Shown here: piece by piece, positions 10,285 to 22,030 of the stretch
Layout: each line of letters opens with the position of its first letter
Position numbering within the stretch: the first letter of the stretch is position 1
Origin: Spongilla lacustris
Lineage: Eukaryota; Porifera; Demospongiae; Spongillida; Spongillidae
Assembly (NCBI GenBank): GCA_949361645.1
Contig: OX442430.1
Span: 4,731,543-4,795,542, forward strand
Reading direction: 5' to 3'
Length of the DNA: 64,000 nt
Notes under the pieces: generated by a model
Told to the model about the DNA's origin: nothing
The model's database searches: none
What the model saw: the letters and a program-made list of their open reading frames with translations, nothing else
Program-made: the position numbers and the translations under genes

Positions 10285-10640
10285 TAGGGATCGCGGGCCC
10301 GGGGTAGTGTACCCCCTTACCCCCCCCCCCCCCCCCCTCTCTCGACGGCACTGGATCTCACAAGTGGCCCTGACTGGCTTCCCTGACTCAGGACTATGCC
10401 GGAATTCTATTTATCCATTTAAAAGTATAAAATTTTCATTACGAATTTTTTTTGCAATTGTGCGTGAAAAGCGCGTCAACATGAAACATGAAAAGGATTT
10501 CATTGGCAGTCCGAATTGAGAAATTGTCCAACAAATTTTTTCTTAGGGATCGCGGGGCCCCCCTTTTGCCGCGGGGCCCGGGGTAGGTTACCCCCCTTGC
10601 CCCCCCCTCTCAACGGCACTGCATCTTACACAACCTAAGC
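10285..10640 (+). repeat. duplicated GC-rich segment with poly-C
   Basis: TTCTTAGGGATCGCGGG...CCGGGGTAG.GT..ACCCCC..., then a C-run, TCTCGACGGCACTG and CAT/TCTTACA, occurs at about 10281-10360 and again, with changes, at 10541-10630. The first copy has a C19 tract near 10320. Confidence 0.65.
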
Positions 10641-11810
10641 GTAACTTTGTCCAGCGTGTAGGGCTCTAACATAATATGGCATTTATTGCTTGATCCGTGC
10701 ATTGCTTTATCGCCGCCACTATCGCTCTATGGCTAATTGTTCCCAATACGTACGCTTGCAAGTAAACCTGAACAATCGAACAACACTATTAGGTGGACAT
10801 ACATATATAGCATTCTTAAGCCAAGTTTGACCGCAATGCAACATGTTATATGCCTTTTACACTTTATGAAAGGTTAAATACGTAGGCTGCCTTAACACCC
10901 TGTGCAGCAATGCACACTTTACATTTCCAGTCATTACTATCATCTTTAAATACTGCTTGGGGTCCAATGTTCTTACATGACTAGTGATACCATTCCTTGC
11001 AACCAGTGCACTGAGCCCTCCGTTCCTCACCATCATGTGGCATGCAGCAGTGAAAGTATACATGCATACAAATACTCTGTCTTAGGCTTTCCTGCATGGC
11101 TGTATGTTTTTCGAAGGGAAAGATGATATTATTTGTTCAATTTTCAAACATTCTATGAAATTTGGTCATAACTTATCCTGCTCATAGTGATGACCTGCTG
11201 GGTTTAAATCCAAATGCAAAATCAATAGCATTACAAATGCTATTGCAAATACTCCACAATCTGATGATCCAATCTGACTTTATGAAATCTTGTTGTGATC
11301 CGTGAGCTGCTACAGCACAACAAAGCAGCGATTTGCATGTTTACATCCATAGGTATTGTGGAGAATTTGCTGTCAAACACATTACCAGAAAGGGATTGGG
11401 TGTGCTCAACTGTAATCTGATTAGGTCAAATGTTCCCTCCTGCATTAATTACTTGAATGAAGGACTCTCTTGTAACAGGAAATGATATAGCAGTGTGCTA
11501 TACAAACTGTTTTGATGTACACTAAAAACAAACAAATGAAATCAATTTGTTGTCAGTCTATTAATATGCACAGTGCTGTATGATTGTGTGATACAGCCTA
11601 ATTACAATACATAGCATCCCACCCATACAAATACACAGGGGTTTTTTGTAATCAACATGACCACCACAGCAATTCAGGCGTCTGATTGCGTATCATTACT
11701 AATCACGCGTTATAAGGAACCTACGTAAGTTAACGGAACAAAAGATTGCGGGTACGTACGAGCTTAAACGACCCCCGCACGCACATAAAAAATGTGTACG
11801 TATCATCACG
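10640..11810. other. AT-rich intergenic DNA
   Basis: No gene or array is recognised. Only short unsupported frames are present. Confidence 0.45.
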
Positions 11811-11892
11811 GTAGTCTCGTACCCAGACCCAAATGTACGTAACTGTAAGCGATAATATCATTACGTACATTTGGATCTGGGTACGAGACTAC
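11811..11892. repeat. 82-bp perfect-end hairpin
   Basis: 32-bp arms (11811-11842 and 11861-11892), one mismatch, 18-bp loop. Each arm holds TCTCGTACCCAGA and TGTACGTAA. Part of the arm sequence also occurs at 6130-6165 and 6455-6470, which suggests a dispersed fold-back element rather than a local structure. Confidence 0.8.
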
Positions 11893-12074
11893 ATTCTCGA
11901 GATCACGTGAAAGGCTTTTATCAAATCTGAGGGTAAGCGCAAAGGTCTATTCTGTGGCGGATTCTTCTAGTACCGCCTGGTATGTGAACAAATCAACCTA
12001 TTTTTGTACACCAGAAAGAATCAATCGGTAACGTAACACTTTTACCGGAAATATAATGTAGTATTTATCTTCAG

Positions 12075-12188
12075 TTACGCAACGCAGATGGACATACAAA
12101 CGACCATCCCATCAGCCTGAGTGCATCAGAGATCGATCATGAAGGTTCATATGAATGCTGGACCGGAACTAGCGAATCAAAACAAGAG
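12075..12188 (+). CDS. possible Ig-like domain exon
   Basis: Between a splice acceptor (TATCTTCAG, ending 12074) and a weak donor (GAG|GTATTT) lies a 38-codon open frame whose second half reads ISLSASEIDHEGSYECWTG. The D-x-G-S-Y-x-C-W pattern is the hallmark of the F strand of an immunoglobulin-like domain. The segment before it would be the D-E strands. An upstream stretch (about 11950-12027) reads STAWYVNKSTYFC and could hold the first half, but no donor/acceptor pair joins the two in the correct phase. The 1,045-bp TIR element starts 74 bp downstream and may have interrupted the gene. Ig identity rests on this one motif. Confidence 0.4.
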
Positions 12189-12261
12189 GTATTTTAGAGA
12201 ATCCCTTTTTATGCAGCAAATTGGCATCAGAAACTACTAGTATGTGTTAGGTGTGTATAAG

Positions 12262-13306
12262 CAGAGATAATATATAGAGGGATTGGAAACGAGTCACGTG
12301 AGCTATACATTTCTACGAGAGCCTCAGCGGGCGATGCTATCTGGCGCTAATCGCACCTTTAAGGTGTTATAAGGGGCGGACGAAGAGGGAGGAAAAGAAG
12401 CTTTTCTGTTTAGTACTCGAGAATTGTGACCAGGATCAGGTAGGTTTATATTAAGAAAAGTGGGATTGATAGCGGGGTATTGATTTAAGCGAAAAAAAAA
12501 CCGCTTTTCTGGTATTTTTACGTCACTTATGATGCTTTAAAGTGCTTTTATTGGAGTCCACTTTTTTGTGGGGTAACCGCTTCTCAACTATTGGTGTGTG
12601 CGATTCGTAAAGCAGCTTAAAAAGTTAGTAACTGATTGTATTGTGGCGTGAGCTAGGTTTTGTCGCGAAAGTGCTTCTAGAATTGGATGTATCGATACGT
12701 GGATACCTCGGGTTTGTGGGGTAGCCTAGCCTTTGTTTCAAATCTAGAAATGTCGGGAAATGCTCCAATATGTAGAAAACTGTTTACCGTGTGGCGTGGA
12801 TGTACTTTGATGTCATGTCTGCGTATGAGTATGTCTATAAATATTTTTAAAAAGATGGGAGGAAGAAATTTCGAATGGCGCGCCATCGAAAGAATGAAGA
12901 AAGATAGCACCATCGATGCTCGTATCTGTTCTCCGAAATGCTGAAAAAGTTGTCAGTTGGTTTGATGACCATTCAGAGCTCTGCACCAGCTGTTCAGTGT
13001 CAGTCTACTGATGAAACTGGCTCGGGTCCAATGCTTGTTTCTGTTCCGCCATGAGAAAGGAACTACAGTAGTCACTTTTGAATCAAATTGTGTGTTGTAA
13101 AATTTATGTAGCTAGTCATTACTGTTATTGTGAAGGAATAAAAAGAATGGAGGAAAATGTACTGAGAACCCTTGCGTATCTACTACAGTAATATATCTGG
13201 TATAGAATAGTAGCTGCACCTGAAGCCTTAAAAGTCATTGGTAGCATTGTCCGCGTTGATTAGTGTTGATTGGCTTCGTTTCCAATCCCTATATATATTA
13301 TCTCTG
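12262..13306. mobile_element. 1,045-bp TIR element with 7-bp target duplication
   Basis: The terminal inverted repeats are 31 bp (12262-12292 and 13276-13306), start CAGAGATAATATATA and differ by one or two bases. The 7-mer GTATAAG lies directly outside both ends (12255-12261, 13307-13313), a clear target-site duplication. Inside are a donor-like CAGGATCAG|GTAGGT near 12440, an 85-codon frame at 12687-12944 (no recognised domain) and an AATAAA near 13136. CAG-initial ends and a duplication of this length suggest a hAT- or P-like non-autonomous element. No transposase is visible. Confidence 0.8.
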
Positions 13307-13344
13307 GTATAAGTGGGCCATGTGTATGAGTTGGGTCGTGGATT

Positions 13345-16300
13345 ATATTTGTAAGTTGTGAGTGTGTGGGAGATTGTGATGTGTGTGTAGACCATACGTT
13401 GTGATGTGTTGTGTGGGAGTGTGTGGGAGCTTGTGATGTGTGTGTAGACCATACGTTGTGATGTTTTGTGTGAGATTGTGGGAGTTTGTGATGTGTGTGT
13501 AGACCATGAATTTTGATGTGCTATATGGGAGTGTGTGGGAGCTTGTGATGTGTGTGTAGACCATACATTGTGATGTGTTGTGTGTGAGTGTGTGGGAGCT
13601 TGTGATGTGTGTAGACCATGGATTGTGATGTGTTATATGGGAGTGTGTGGGAGCTTGTGATGTGTGTGTAGACCATGGATTGTGATGTGTTATATGGGAG
13701 TGTGTGGGAGCTTGTGATGTGTGTGTAGACCATGGGTTGTGATACATATGTGAGTGTGTGGGAGCTTGTGATGTGTGTGTAGACCATGGGTTGTGATACA
13801 TGTATAGTGTGTGGGAGCTTGTGATGTGTGTGTAGACCATGGATTGTGATGACGTGTGTGAGTGTGTGGGAGCTTGTGATTTGTGTGTAGACCATGGATT
13901 GTGATACGTGTGTGAGTGTGTGGGAGCTTGTGATGTGTGTGTACACCATGGATTGTTATGTGTTATATGGGAGTATGTGGGAGCTTGTGATGTGTGTGTA
14001 GACCATGGATTGTGATGTGTTATATTTGAGTGTGTGGGAGCTTGTGATGTGTGTGTAGACCATGGGTTGTGATACATGCATGAGTGTGTGGGAGCTTGTG
14101 ATGTGTGTGTAGACCATGGATTGTGATGTGTTATATAGGAGTGTGTGGTGTGTGTAGACCATGGGTTGTGATACATGTATGAGTGTGTGGGAGCTTGTGA
14201 TGTGTGTGTAGACCATGGATTGTGATGTGTTATATGGGAGTGTGGGAGCTTGTGATGTGTGTGTAGACCATGGATTGTGATGTGTTATATAGGAGTGTGT
14301 GGTAGCTTGTGATGTGTGTGTAGACCATGGATTGTGATGTGTTATATGGGAGTGTGTGGGAGCTTGTGATGTGTGTGTAAACCATGGGTTGTGATACATA
14401 TGGGAGTGTGTGGGAGCTTGTAATGTGTGTGTAGACCATGGATTGTGATGTGTTATATGGAAGGGTGTGGGAGCTTGTGATGTGTGTGTAGACCATAGAT
14501 TGTGATGTGTTATATGGGAGTGTGTGAGCTTGTGACATGCGTAGACCATGGATTGTGATGTGTTGTATGGGAGTGTGTGGGAGCTTGTGATGTGTGTATA
14601 GACCATGGGTTGTGATGTGTTATATGGGAGTGTGTGGGAGCTTGTGATGTGTGTGTAGACCATGTATTGTGATGTGTTGTGTGAGTGTGTGGGAGCTTGT
14701 GATGTGTGTGTAGACCATGGATTGTGATGTGTTATATGGGAGTGTGGGAGCTTGTGATGTGTGTGTAGACCATGGATTGTGATGTGTTATATGGGAGTGT
14801 GTGGGAGCTTGTGATGTGTGTGTAGACCATGGATTGTGATGTGTTATATGGGAGTGTGTGGGAGCTTGTGATGTGTGTGTAGACCATGGATTGTGATGTG
14901 TTACATGGGAGTGTGTGGGAGCTTGTGATGTGTGTGTAGACCATGGATTGTGATGTGTTGTGTGAGCTTGTGATGTGTGTGTAGACCATGGATTGTGATG
15001 TGTTATATGGGAGTGTGGGAGCTTGTGATGTGTGTGTAGACCATGGATTGTGATGTGTTATATGGGAGTGTGTGGGAAGCTTGTGACGTGTGTAGACCAT
15101 GGATTGTGATGTGTTATATGGGAGTGTGTGGGAGCTTGTGATGTGTGTAGACCATGGATTGTGATGTGTTATATGGGAGTGTGGGAGCTTGTGATGTGTG
15201 TGTAGACCATGGATTGAGATGTGTTATATAGGAGTGTGTGGTGTGTGTAGACCATGGGTTGTGATGTGTTATATGGGAGTGTGTGGGAGCTTGTGATGTG
15301 TGTGTAAACCATGGGTTGTGATACATATGAGAGTGTGTGGGAGCTTGTAATGTGTGTGTAGACCATGGATTGTGATGTGTTATATGGCAGTGTGTGGGAG
15401 CTTGTGATGTGTGTGTAGACCATGGGTTGTGATACGTGTGTGTGTGTGGGAGCTTGTGATGTGTGTGTAGACCATACGTTGTGATGTGTTGTGTGTGAGT
15501 GTGTGGGAGCTTGTGATGTGTGTGTAGACCATGGATTGTGATGTGTTATATGGGAGTGTGGGAGCTTGTGATGTGTGTGTAGACCATGGATTGTGATGTG
15601 TTATATGGGAGTGTGTGGGAAGCTTGTGACGTGTGTAGACCATGGATTGTGATGTGTTATATGGGAGTGTGTGGGAGCTTGTGATGTGTGTAGACCATGG
15701 ATTGTGATGTGTTATATGGGAGTGTGGGAGCTTGTGATGTGTGTGTAGACCATGGAATATAGGAGTGTGTGGTGTGTGTAGACCATGGGTTGTGATGTGT
15801 TATATGGGAGTGTGTGGGAGCTTGTGATGTGTGTGTAAACCATGGGTTGTGATACATATGGGAGTGTGTGGGAGCTTGTAATGTGTGTGTAGACCATGGA
15901 TTGTGATGTGTTATATGGCAGTGTGTGGGAGCTTGTGATGTGTGTGTAGACCATGGGTTGTGATACATGTGTGTGTGTGGGAGCTTGTGATGTGTGTGTA
16001 GACCATACGTTGTGATGTGTTGTGTGGGAGTGTGTGGGAGCTTGTGATGTGTGTGTAGACCATGGATTGTAATGTGTTATATGGGAGTGTGGGAGCTTGT
16101 GATGTGTGTGTAGACCATACGTTGTGATGTGAGTGTGTGGGAGCTTGTGATGTGTGTGTAGACCATACGTTGTGATGTGAGTGTGTGGGAGCTTGTGATG
16201 TGTGTGTAGTAGCCATGTGTATTGATGTGTTGTGTGAGAATGTGTGGGAGCTTGTGGTGTGTGTGTGTGTGCATATAGATCATGGGTTGTGTGGGAGTGG

Positions 16301-16450
16301 GTGAGTATGTGATGTGTGTGTACTGTAGGCCATGGGAGCTTCTGATGTGTGTGTGGACCATGCATGTGTGTTGTGTGTGTGAGAGAGCTTGTGATGTGTG
16401 TGTGCATATAGCTTGTGATGTGTGTGTAGACCATGAGTTTTGATGTGTGT
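13345..16450. repeat. 57-bp minisatellite, about 50 copies
   Basis: A tandem array of a GT-rich unit of about 57 bp (core GGGAGCTTGTGATGTGTGTG, TAGACCATGGATTGTGATG, TGTTATATGGGAGTGTGT) with variants of 38-60 bp. Because 57 is a multiple of 3, all minus-strand frames stay open for long stretches (up to 277 codons with a 19-residue period containing NPWSTHTSQAPTHS). That is expected for such a unit and is no evidence for a protein. A higher-order block of about 0.53-0.54 kb is repeated (features at 15076 and 15306 recur near 15619 and 15837). The array begins 30-40 bp beyond the TIR element. Confidence 0.9.
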
Positions 16451-17335
16451 AGACCATTAACTGAGTGTATTTGTACAGTCATGTCGTGTGCATGTGAAAT
16501 CAATCAGACATTGTTTGAACTGTCCTTGGTAACAGATGCCCTGCACACTTGGTTTTGCAGGGACCTTGATGGGTGTGGCCATGTCAAGATACAACTATCT
16601 CTCTCTCTCACGCACATGCACTCTCTTGGTTTTGCAGGCACATCTGTACCTTCCTCAGTCGTCCTCAGCTGCAAGCCTTGTTTTGACTGATTCTTTGTTT
16701 TGTACATGTACATTGTAACTGTAAAAAATGTTGCTTCTAACTGTTGTTATTATTGATTTGGAACTGATTCGATCACACAAGTGCCGTACTAACGACCACA
16801 TCACTTGAATTAAGGCGCGGATGATACATGTACATGTACATGTAGGTATATACATGTACCAGTGCGCGTTCAGATACATGTACGATCACAGTTTACCTTC
16901 GGGGGGCGGGGCATGTAAACATTATAAATTTGTCTATCGGCCTCGTTGAGGCTGCGCGATTAAAGATTGTGTTTGGGAATATATGATCTCCATCAGCTAA
17001 TGTACATGTTTTGTGGGAAATTCATGCTAGCTTGCTGCCAGTGCGCCCATATGCATCCAGAGGCTTAGTACACGTAGCAACACAATATTACTGCATCATT
17101 GTACCCGGCTTTAATAGACAGTGAATAATTTTGTCACCCAGATTAGTTGCAAAGGCATGGTTGACGTGTGTGTATAATACATGTCTTGCGACAAAGGGCT
17201 ATTAATATAACAAACAAAGCTAGCTATACTAGCTAGTATCGAAGTTAATTGCTTGCTATACATGTATATAGCTATATCCGTCAGTCAGTACGCAGAAAGC
17301 CGCGGCCGGTTAATAACTATGCATAGCATCTCTCA
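16451..17335. other. intergenic, nothing coding recognised
   Basis: Contains two copies of CTTGGTTTTGCAGG near 16549 and 16626, a CT microsatellite, and repeated TACATGTACATGTA at 16827-16880. No gene found. Confidence 0.45.
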
Positions 17336-17339
17336 CCCA

Positions 17340-18625
17340 CTGGATCATATGTGACAGGTCTGACCCCAGCAGAAAGTCAGTGAGTAGCTATAGTTTTCTC
17401 CCCTTGTTTTTGCACCCTTATCACATGCTCTGGGCATTGGGAAAGGTTTGTTAGTCATGTTAACCTCAAAGTAAGGTTTTTGGCTGGGGACTAGAACCAT
17501 CTCTCTCCCACTTGCCAGGATAATATGAGATAGTCTTAACCCCAGCAGAAAGTCATGGAGTAGTGTTGTCCCCTTGTTTGTGCACCCTTATCACATGCTC
17601 TGGGCATTGCAAAAGGTTTGGTAGTGATATTAACCTCAAGTAAGGTTTTTGGCTGGGGACTAGAACCATCTCTCTCCCACTTGCCAGGATAATATGAGAT
17701 AGTCTTAACCCCAGCAGAAAGTCATGGAGTAGTGTTGTCCCCTTGTTTGTGCACCCTTATCACATGCTCTGGGCATTGGGAAAGGTTTGGTAGTCATGTT
17801 AACCTCAAAGTAAGGTTTTTGGCTGGGGACTAGAACCATCTCTCTCCCACTTGCCAGGATAATATGAGATAGTCTTAACCCCAGCAGAAAGTCATGGAGT
17901 AGTGTTGTCCCCTTGTTTGTGCACCCTTATCACATGCTCTGGGCATTGCAAAAGGTTTGGTAGTGATATTAACCTCAAAGTAAGGTTTTTGGCTGGGGAC
18001 TAGAACCATCTCTCTCCCACTTGCCAGGATAATATGAGATAGTCTTAACCCCAGCAGAAATTCATGGAGTAGTGTTGTCCCCTTGTTTGTGCACCCTTAT
18101 CACATGCTCTGGGCATTGGGAAAGGTTTGGTAGTCATGTTAACCTCAAAGTAAGGTTTTGGCTGGGGACTAGAACCATCTCTCTCCCACTTGCCAGGATA
18201 ATATGAGATAGTCTTAACCCCAACAGAAAGTCATGGAGTAGTGTTGTCCCCTTGTTTGTGCACCCTTATCACATGTTCTGGGCATTGGGAAAGGTTTGGT
18301 AGTAATGTTAACCTCAAAGTAGGGTTTTTGGCTGGGGACTAGAATCATCTCTCTCCCACTTGCCAGGATGATATGAGATAGTCTTAACCCCAGCAGAAAG
18401 TCATGGAGTAGTGTTGTCCCCTTGTTTGTGCACCCTTATCACATGCTCTGGGCATTGGAAAGGTTTGGTAGTCATGTTAACCTCAAAGTAAGGTTTTTGG
18501 CTGGGGACTAGAACCATCTCTCTCCCACTTGCCAGGGTAATATGAGATAGTCTTAATCCCAGCATAGTGTTGTCCCCTAGTTTGTGCGCCCTTACCACAT
18601 GCTCTGATCATTGGGAAAGGTCTCA
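17340..18625. repeat. 170-bp satellite, about 7.5 copies
   Basis: CTAGAACCAT recurs at 17491, 17660, 17830, 18000, 18169, 18339 and 18508, a period of 169-170 bp. Copies are over 95 percent alike. Copies with GGGCATTGGG..TAGTCATGTT alternate at first with copies carrying GGGCATTGCA..TAGTGATATT, so units 2-3 and 4-5 form a dimeric higher-order repeat. The outermost copies are more diverged. No coding sequence. Confidence 0.95.
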
Positions 18626-19085
18626 GATTGCAAAAAGTTAAAATTATAAATATACTTTACCAATTCACGTGACCTATACATTTTTGGCGGTTATGTTTGG
18701 AAAAGGGGTGGATATTGCAGTGAAGCAACAAGGTTGGCGATGTGGTAGAGATTGCTTGATCTTTGTTCTAATGGCATGTATGCGTTCATTTCATGTGCTG
18801 TAACGTTAACGTCACTTTGTTTTTAGTAAGGCTCCATTGTTCAGACCTTCTCGGTAAGGAGAAATGTATACGTCCGATTTGGTTGGTAATTGCTGCAACT
18901 CGGCGTACATATATAGAGTTGCTAAATCAACGTAGGATATAATTTGCAAAGGTATGTACTCTGGTGCCACCTTGTAAGTTGGTGCGATTTATGTGTTCGG
19001 TTCAATTTCATAGCAACCATGTGATGCGTGTTCTGCACCAATAAAGGTTAGTGAATGCTTCTAAACCACCTAGTTTTTTCGTACT
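18626..19085. other. gene-upstream region
   Basis: No array or ORF. It precedes the small two-exon gene at 19100 and presumably holds its promoter. CGTGAC, TGTAACGTTAACG and ATATATAGAG-like words are present but none can be assigned. Confidence 0.35.
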
Positions 19086-19099
19086 CCCGGGTTAGAACA

Positions 19100-19374
19100 A
19101 TGGCAGTGTCGCGAGCGCGTATCAAGTTATCTGGTAAGTCATTTGTGTAGCCTAGCAGCTTACATGCTTTGTGTTTTGCAGGCCCGGCGACCGGCGTTCG
19201 AGCTTAGACATCATACGGATATAAAAGGTTCGATTCGAGGAAATTACGTTGACATTCTTATTGTGTCTTTTTGTTACAGGGAGTCAGGGAGAGCCAAAAG
19301 ATAGTTCATACAAATGGTACGCCGTCATTGCTGGATGCCTGGTTATGTTCTTTATACTCTTATCCTTGTCCTAG
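19100..19374 (+). CDS. two-exon gene for a 42-residue single-pass membrane protein
   Basis: Exon 1 coding part 19100-19133 (MAVSRARIKLS plus one base) ends at a consensus donor (TCTG|GTAAGT). Exon 2 coding part 19280-19374 follows a TTTTTGTTACAG acceptor in matching phase and continues GSQGEPKDSSYKW, then YAVIAGCLVMFFILLSLS and a stop. The product has a basic N-terminus, a short polar linker and a hydrophobic C-terminal segment of about 18 residues, as in a tail-anchored or small ER/mitochondrial membrane protein. AATAAA at 19464-19469 lies 90 bp after the stop. The 146-bp intron, both splice sites, the phase and the poly(A) signal together make a coherent gene. I do not recognise the family; the arrangement recalls RAMP4/SERP-type proteins in size only. 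Confidence 0.55.
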
Positions 19375-19463
19375 GTCGTTTGCTTGAAGTTACGCAAGCT
19401 ACAAAGGCTTACAGGGAGAGGCTTGGCTTTGTGTTTTATTAATGCTGTACAAATATAAAAATC

Positions 19464-19469
19464 AATAAA
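19464..19469 (+). terminator. polyadenylation signal AATAAA
   Basis: Canonical hexamer 90 bp downstream of the stop codon of the small membrane-protein gene. Confidence 0.6.
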
Positions 19470-19474
19470 CATTT

Positions 19475-20040
19475 TGTTAACTAACATGAACACTGAAGTT
19501 AAGTTAAAGGGCTGGGCCATGTTTATTAATCTATATATGATTTACAATAGTAAATTAACGAACATTTGTATATGTATGACGCGACAATAACAATGGGAAC
19601 GAGAGAAATCACGATGAAATGACGTAAGCTCGCGGTATTGTTCACGTACTCGCGCGGATGAATGTCACGGCCCGCAATACTGTTCGTGAGTAATCGGTCC
19701 GAACGCGGGTAGGTGAGCCTGAATCCAACGTAATCCGTCACGTCAGGGTTACAAATGAATTTACGTGACGTTACGGGCCCGCAGCAGGGCAGTCGAATTG
19801 CTGTGCACATTCCAATGACAAGGATGTAATAGAATTTTTCAACCATAGCAAGTACACGATAAATAGTCTTGTTATGTATTGTCATTCTGTTAAGTAAAAA
19901 GAAATAATTGAATACATCCATTCAAGCAATTATGAGTCATATACATGTGCAATTATTATATATAATACATAGATGCATAAGATACACCAACAATACACAT
20001 AATACACAATATCTATAGCCTACAGTTCCACAAAGCACCA
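19475..20040. other. intergenic
   Basis: A 131-codon minus-strand frame (19526-19921) has no recognisable domain and is taken as chance. AT repeats lie near 19950-20030. Confidence 0.4.
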
Positions 20041-21085
20041 CACTGTTAAAAAAAACTGGCCCGAGGGGTGTTAGGTTTGAGGGGTGTTACAGCCCGAGGA
20101 GTGTTATGGCAACACACTAGAGTGTTCAGCTGACATTTATGGGTGTTAGCAGGCTATGCTGGGGTGTTAGCAGCATACCCCACCAACAGTGGGGTGTTGG
20201 GTGATTATAGAGGTGTGTTGTCACAACACTTGTTTACCGCATTTACACCCCAATGTTCAACCTTGTGTGTAATTACTTTCTGACTGTTAAGGGCGTGGTT
20301 TGCGAGATATAGTATGGCAGCATATGAACGATGGCAGCTGTGACTTCATATTTGAGGTGATGTAGATACAGTTACTGGACTTTAAGTGACAGAGTTATAT
20401 CTTAAAGGTATATGCACGCACACAACATACATGTAGTTAAACCTACCAGTTAAAAATGTCTAACATGGCCCGTGCATTGGTGTGGATTTCTAGACTAGGG
20501 CAGCTAGTGCGTATACACGTTGCCTTTTCAACATGCACAGCAATTACCGTATTCATGCGTGTAATCTCGCTGTGCTTATGAAGGCTAGTGTGCAGTGTTC
20601 GTCAATGTGCACCGCTGTGCTCATGCTAGCGCTTCGCTATCAGTAGTGTGTTGTAGTACGCATGCATAGGCCCTATACTAAGTTTCAAATTTGATGCAAG
20701 CTTGTTCATGCCACTTTGTGTTGTGTCAAAGTTAATAAGTAGCATGGTATAGCCTACTTGGATTCTATTTATATCACACCCTAGTAAAATGACATGTGAG
20801 CATATTTACATCACTACTCACACTGAAGTATTTTGTTACGTGCATATAGCAAGGAAATAGCCTATATTAATATATATTTCACAGCTTGAATATTGGGTTT
20901 ATGCTAAAAGTGTTCATGCAGTCATGTGGCTACATGTCTATATCATTATACCACATGCAGGTCCTGATAGCAAGTAGACAATAATGAAATATGCTGGATG
21001 AATGCTGCTGAACACTGTTGTGTGGCCTTAATGGCAGGAGTTTGGACACTCTTTGTTTTCTCCCTCGTTCTATCAGTACTGAGGT

Positions 21086-21500
21086 GTGTTCCATACACAC
21101 ATAGTGATACACACACATGCACACATACACACATGTTGCATACACATACACACACATGCACACATACACACACACATACATACACACATGCACACACATG
21201 CACACACATATGCACATGCACACACATATGCACATGCACACACACATGCACCAACATGCACACACACGTGCACACATGACACATGTACACATGCACACAC
21301 ATGCACACACACATGCAAACACATGCACACACATGCACACACACATACACACATGACACACACATACACACATGCATACATACACACATGCACACATACA
21401 CACATACACACATGCACACACACACATACACACATGCACACACACACATACACACATGCACACACACACATGCACACACATGACACACAAGCATACAAGG
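21086..21500 (+). repeat. CA-rich variant microsatellite
   Basis: Degenerate (CA)n with ACATGCACACATACAC-type units. Long open frames of alternating H/T or C/V codons on both strands are artefacts of the composition. Confidence 0.9.
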
Positions 21501-21649
21501 GATATATTGCCACATTTTCAACAGGAGGTGGGTTTTGGAATATATAAAGATATAGGGGTTGGGCAAAAATAAATGTCTTCCCTCTGCAGTTTTATTTTTA
21601 CATGGCATGTGTAAACCACGGGGTGGGTTAGTCAAATTAGGGGCAAACC

Positions 21650-22030
21650 AGTACACACACATGCACATGTACACACATACACACACACATGCACATGTAC
21701 GCACACATGCACACACATGCACATGTACGCACACATGCACACACATACACACACATACACACATGCACACACATGCGCACATACATACCTACACACATGC
21801 ACACATACACACATGCACACATACACACATGCACACATACACACATGCACACATACACATATATGCACACATACACACATGAACACATACACATACACAC
21901 ATGCATACATACACACATGCACACATACACACATGACACACACACACATGTACACACATATACACAACACACACATGCACACATGCATATGCTGCTAATG
22001 CACACACATACACATATAAACACATACACT
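21650..22030 (+). repeat. CA-rich variant microsatellite, second block
   Basis: Same composition as the block at 21086-21500, separated from it by about 150 bp of non-repetitive sequence. Confidence 0.9.

Noticed and set aside
13343..14663. Long minus-strand frames rich in His, Thr, Pro and Ser (up to 277 codons)
   Set aside because: They lie wholly in the 57-bp minisatellite, whose period is divisible by three. Several frames are open at once and none has a splice or start context.
19526..19921. 131-codon minus-strand frame after the small membrane-protein gene
   Set aside because: No recognisable motif, no upstream promoter signal; length is within chance for this composition.
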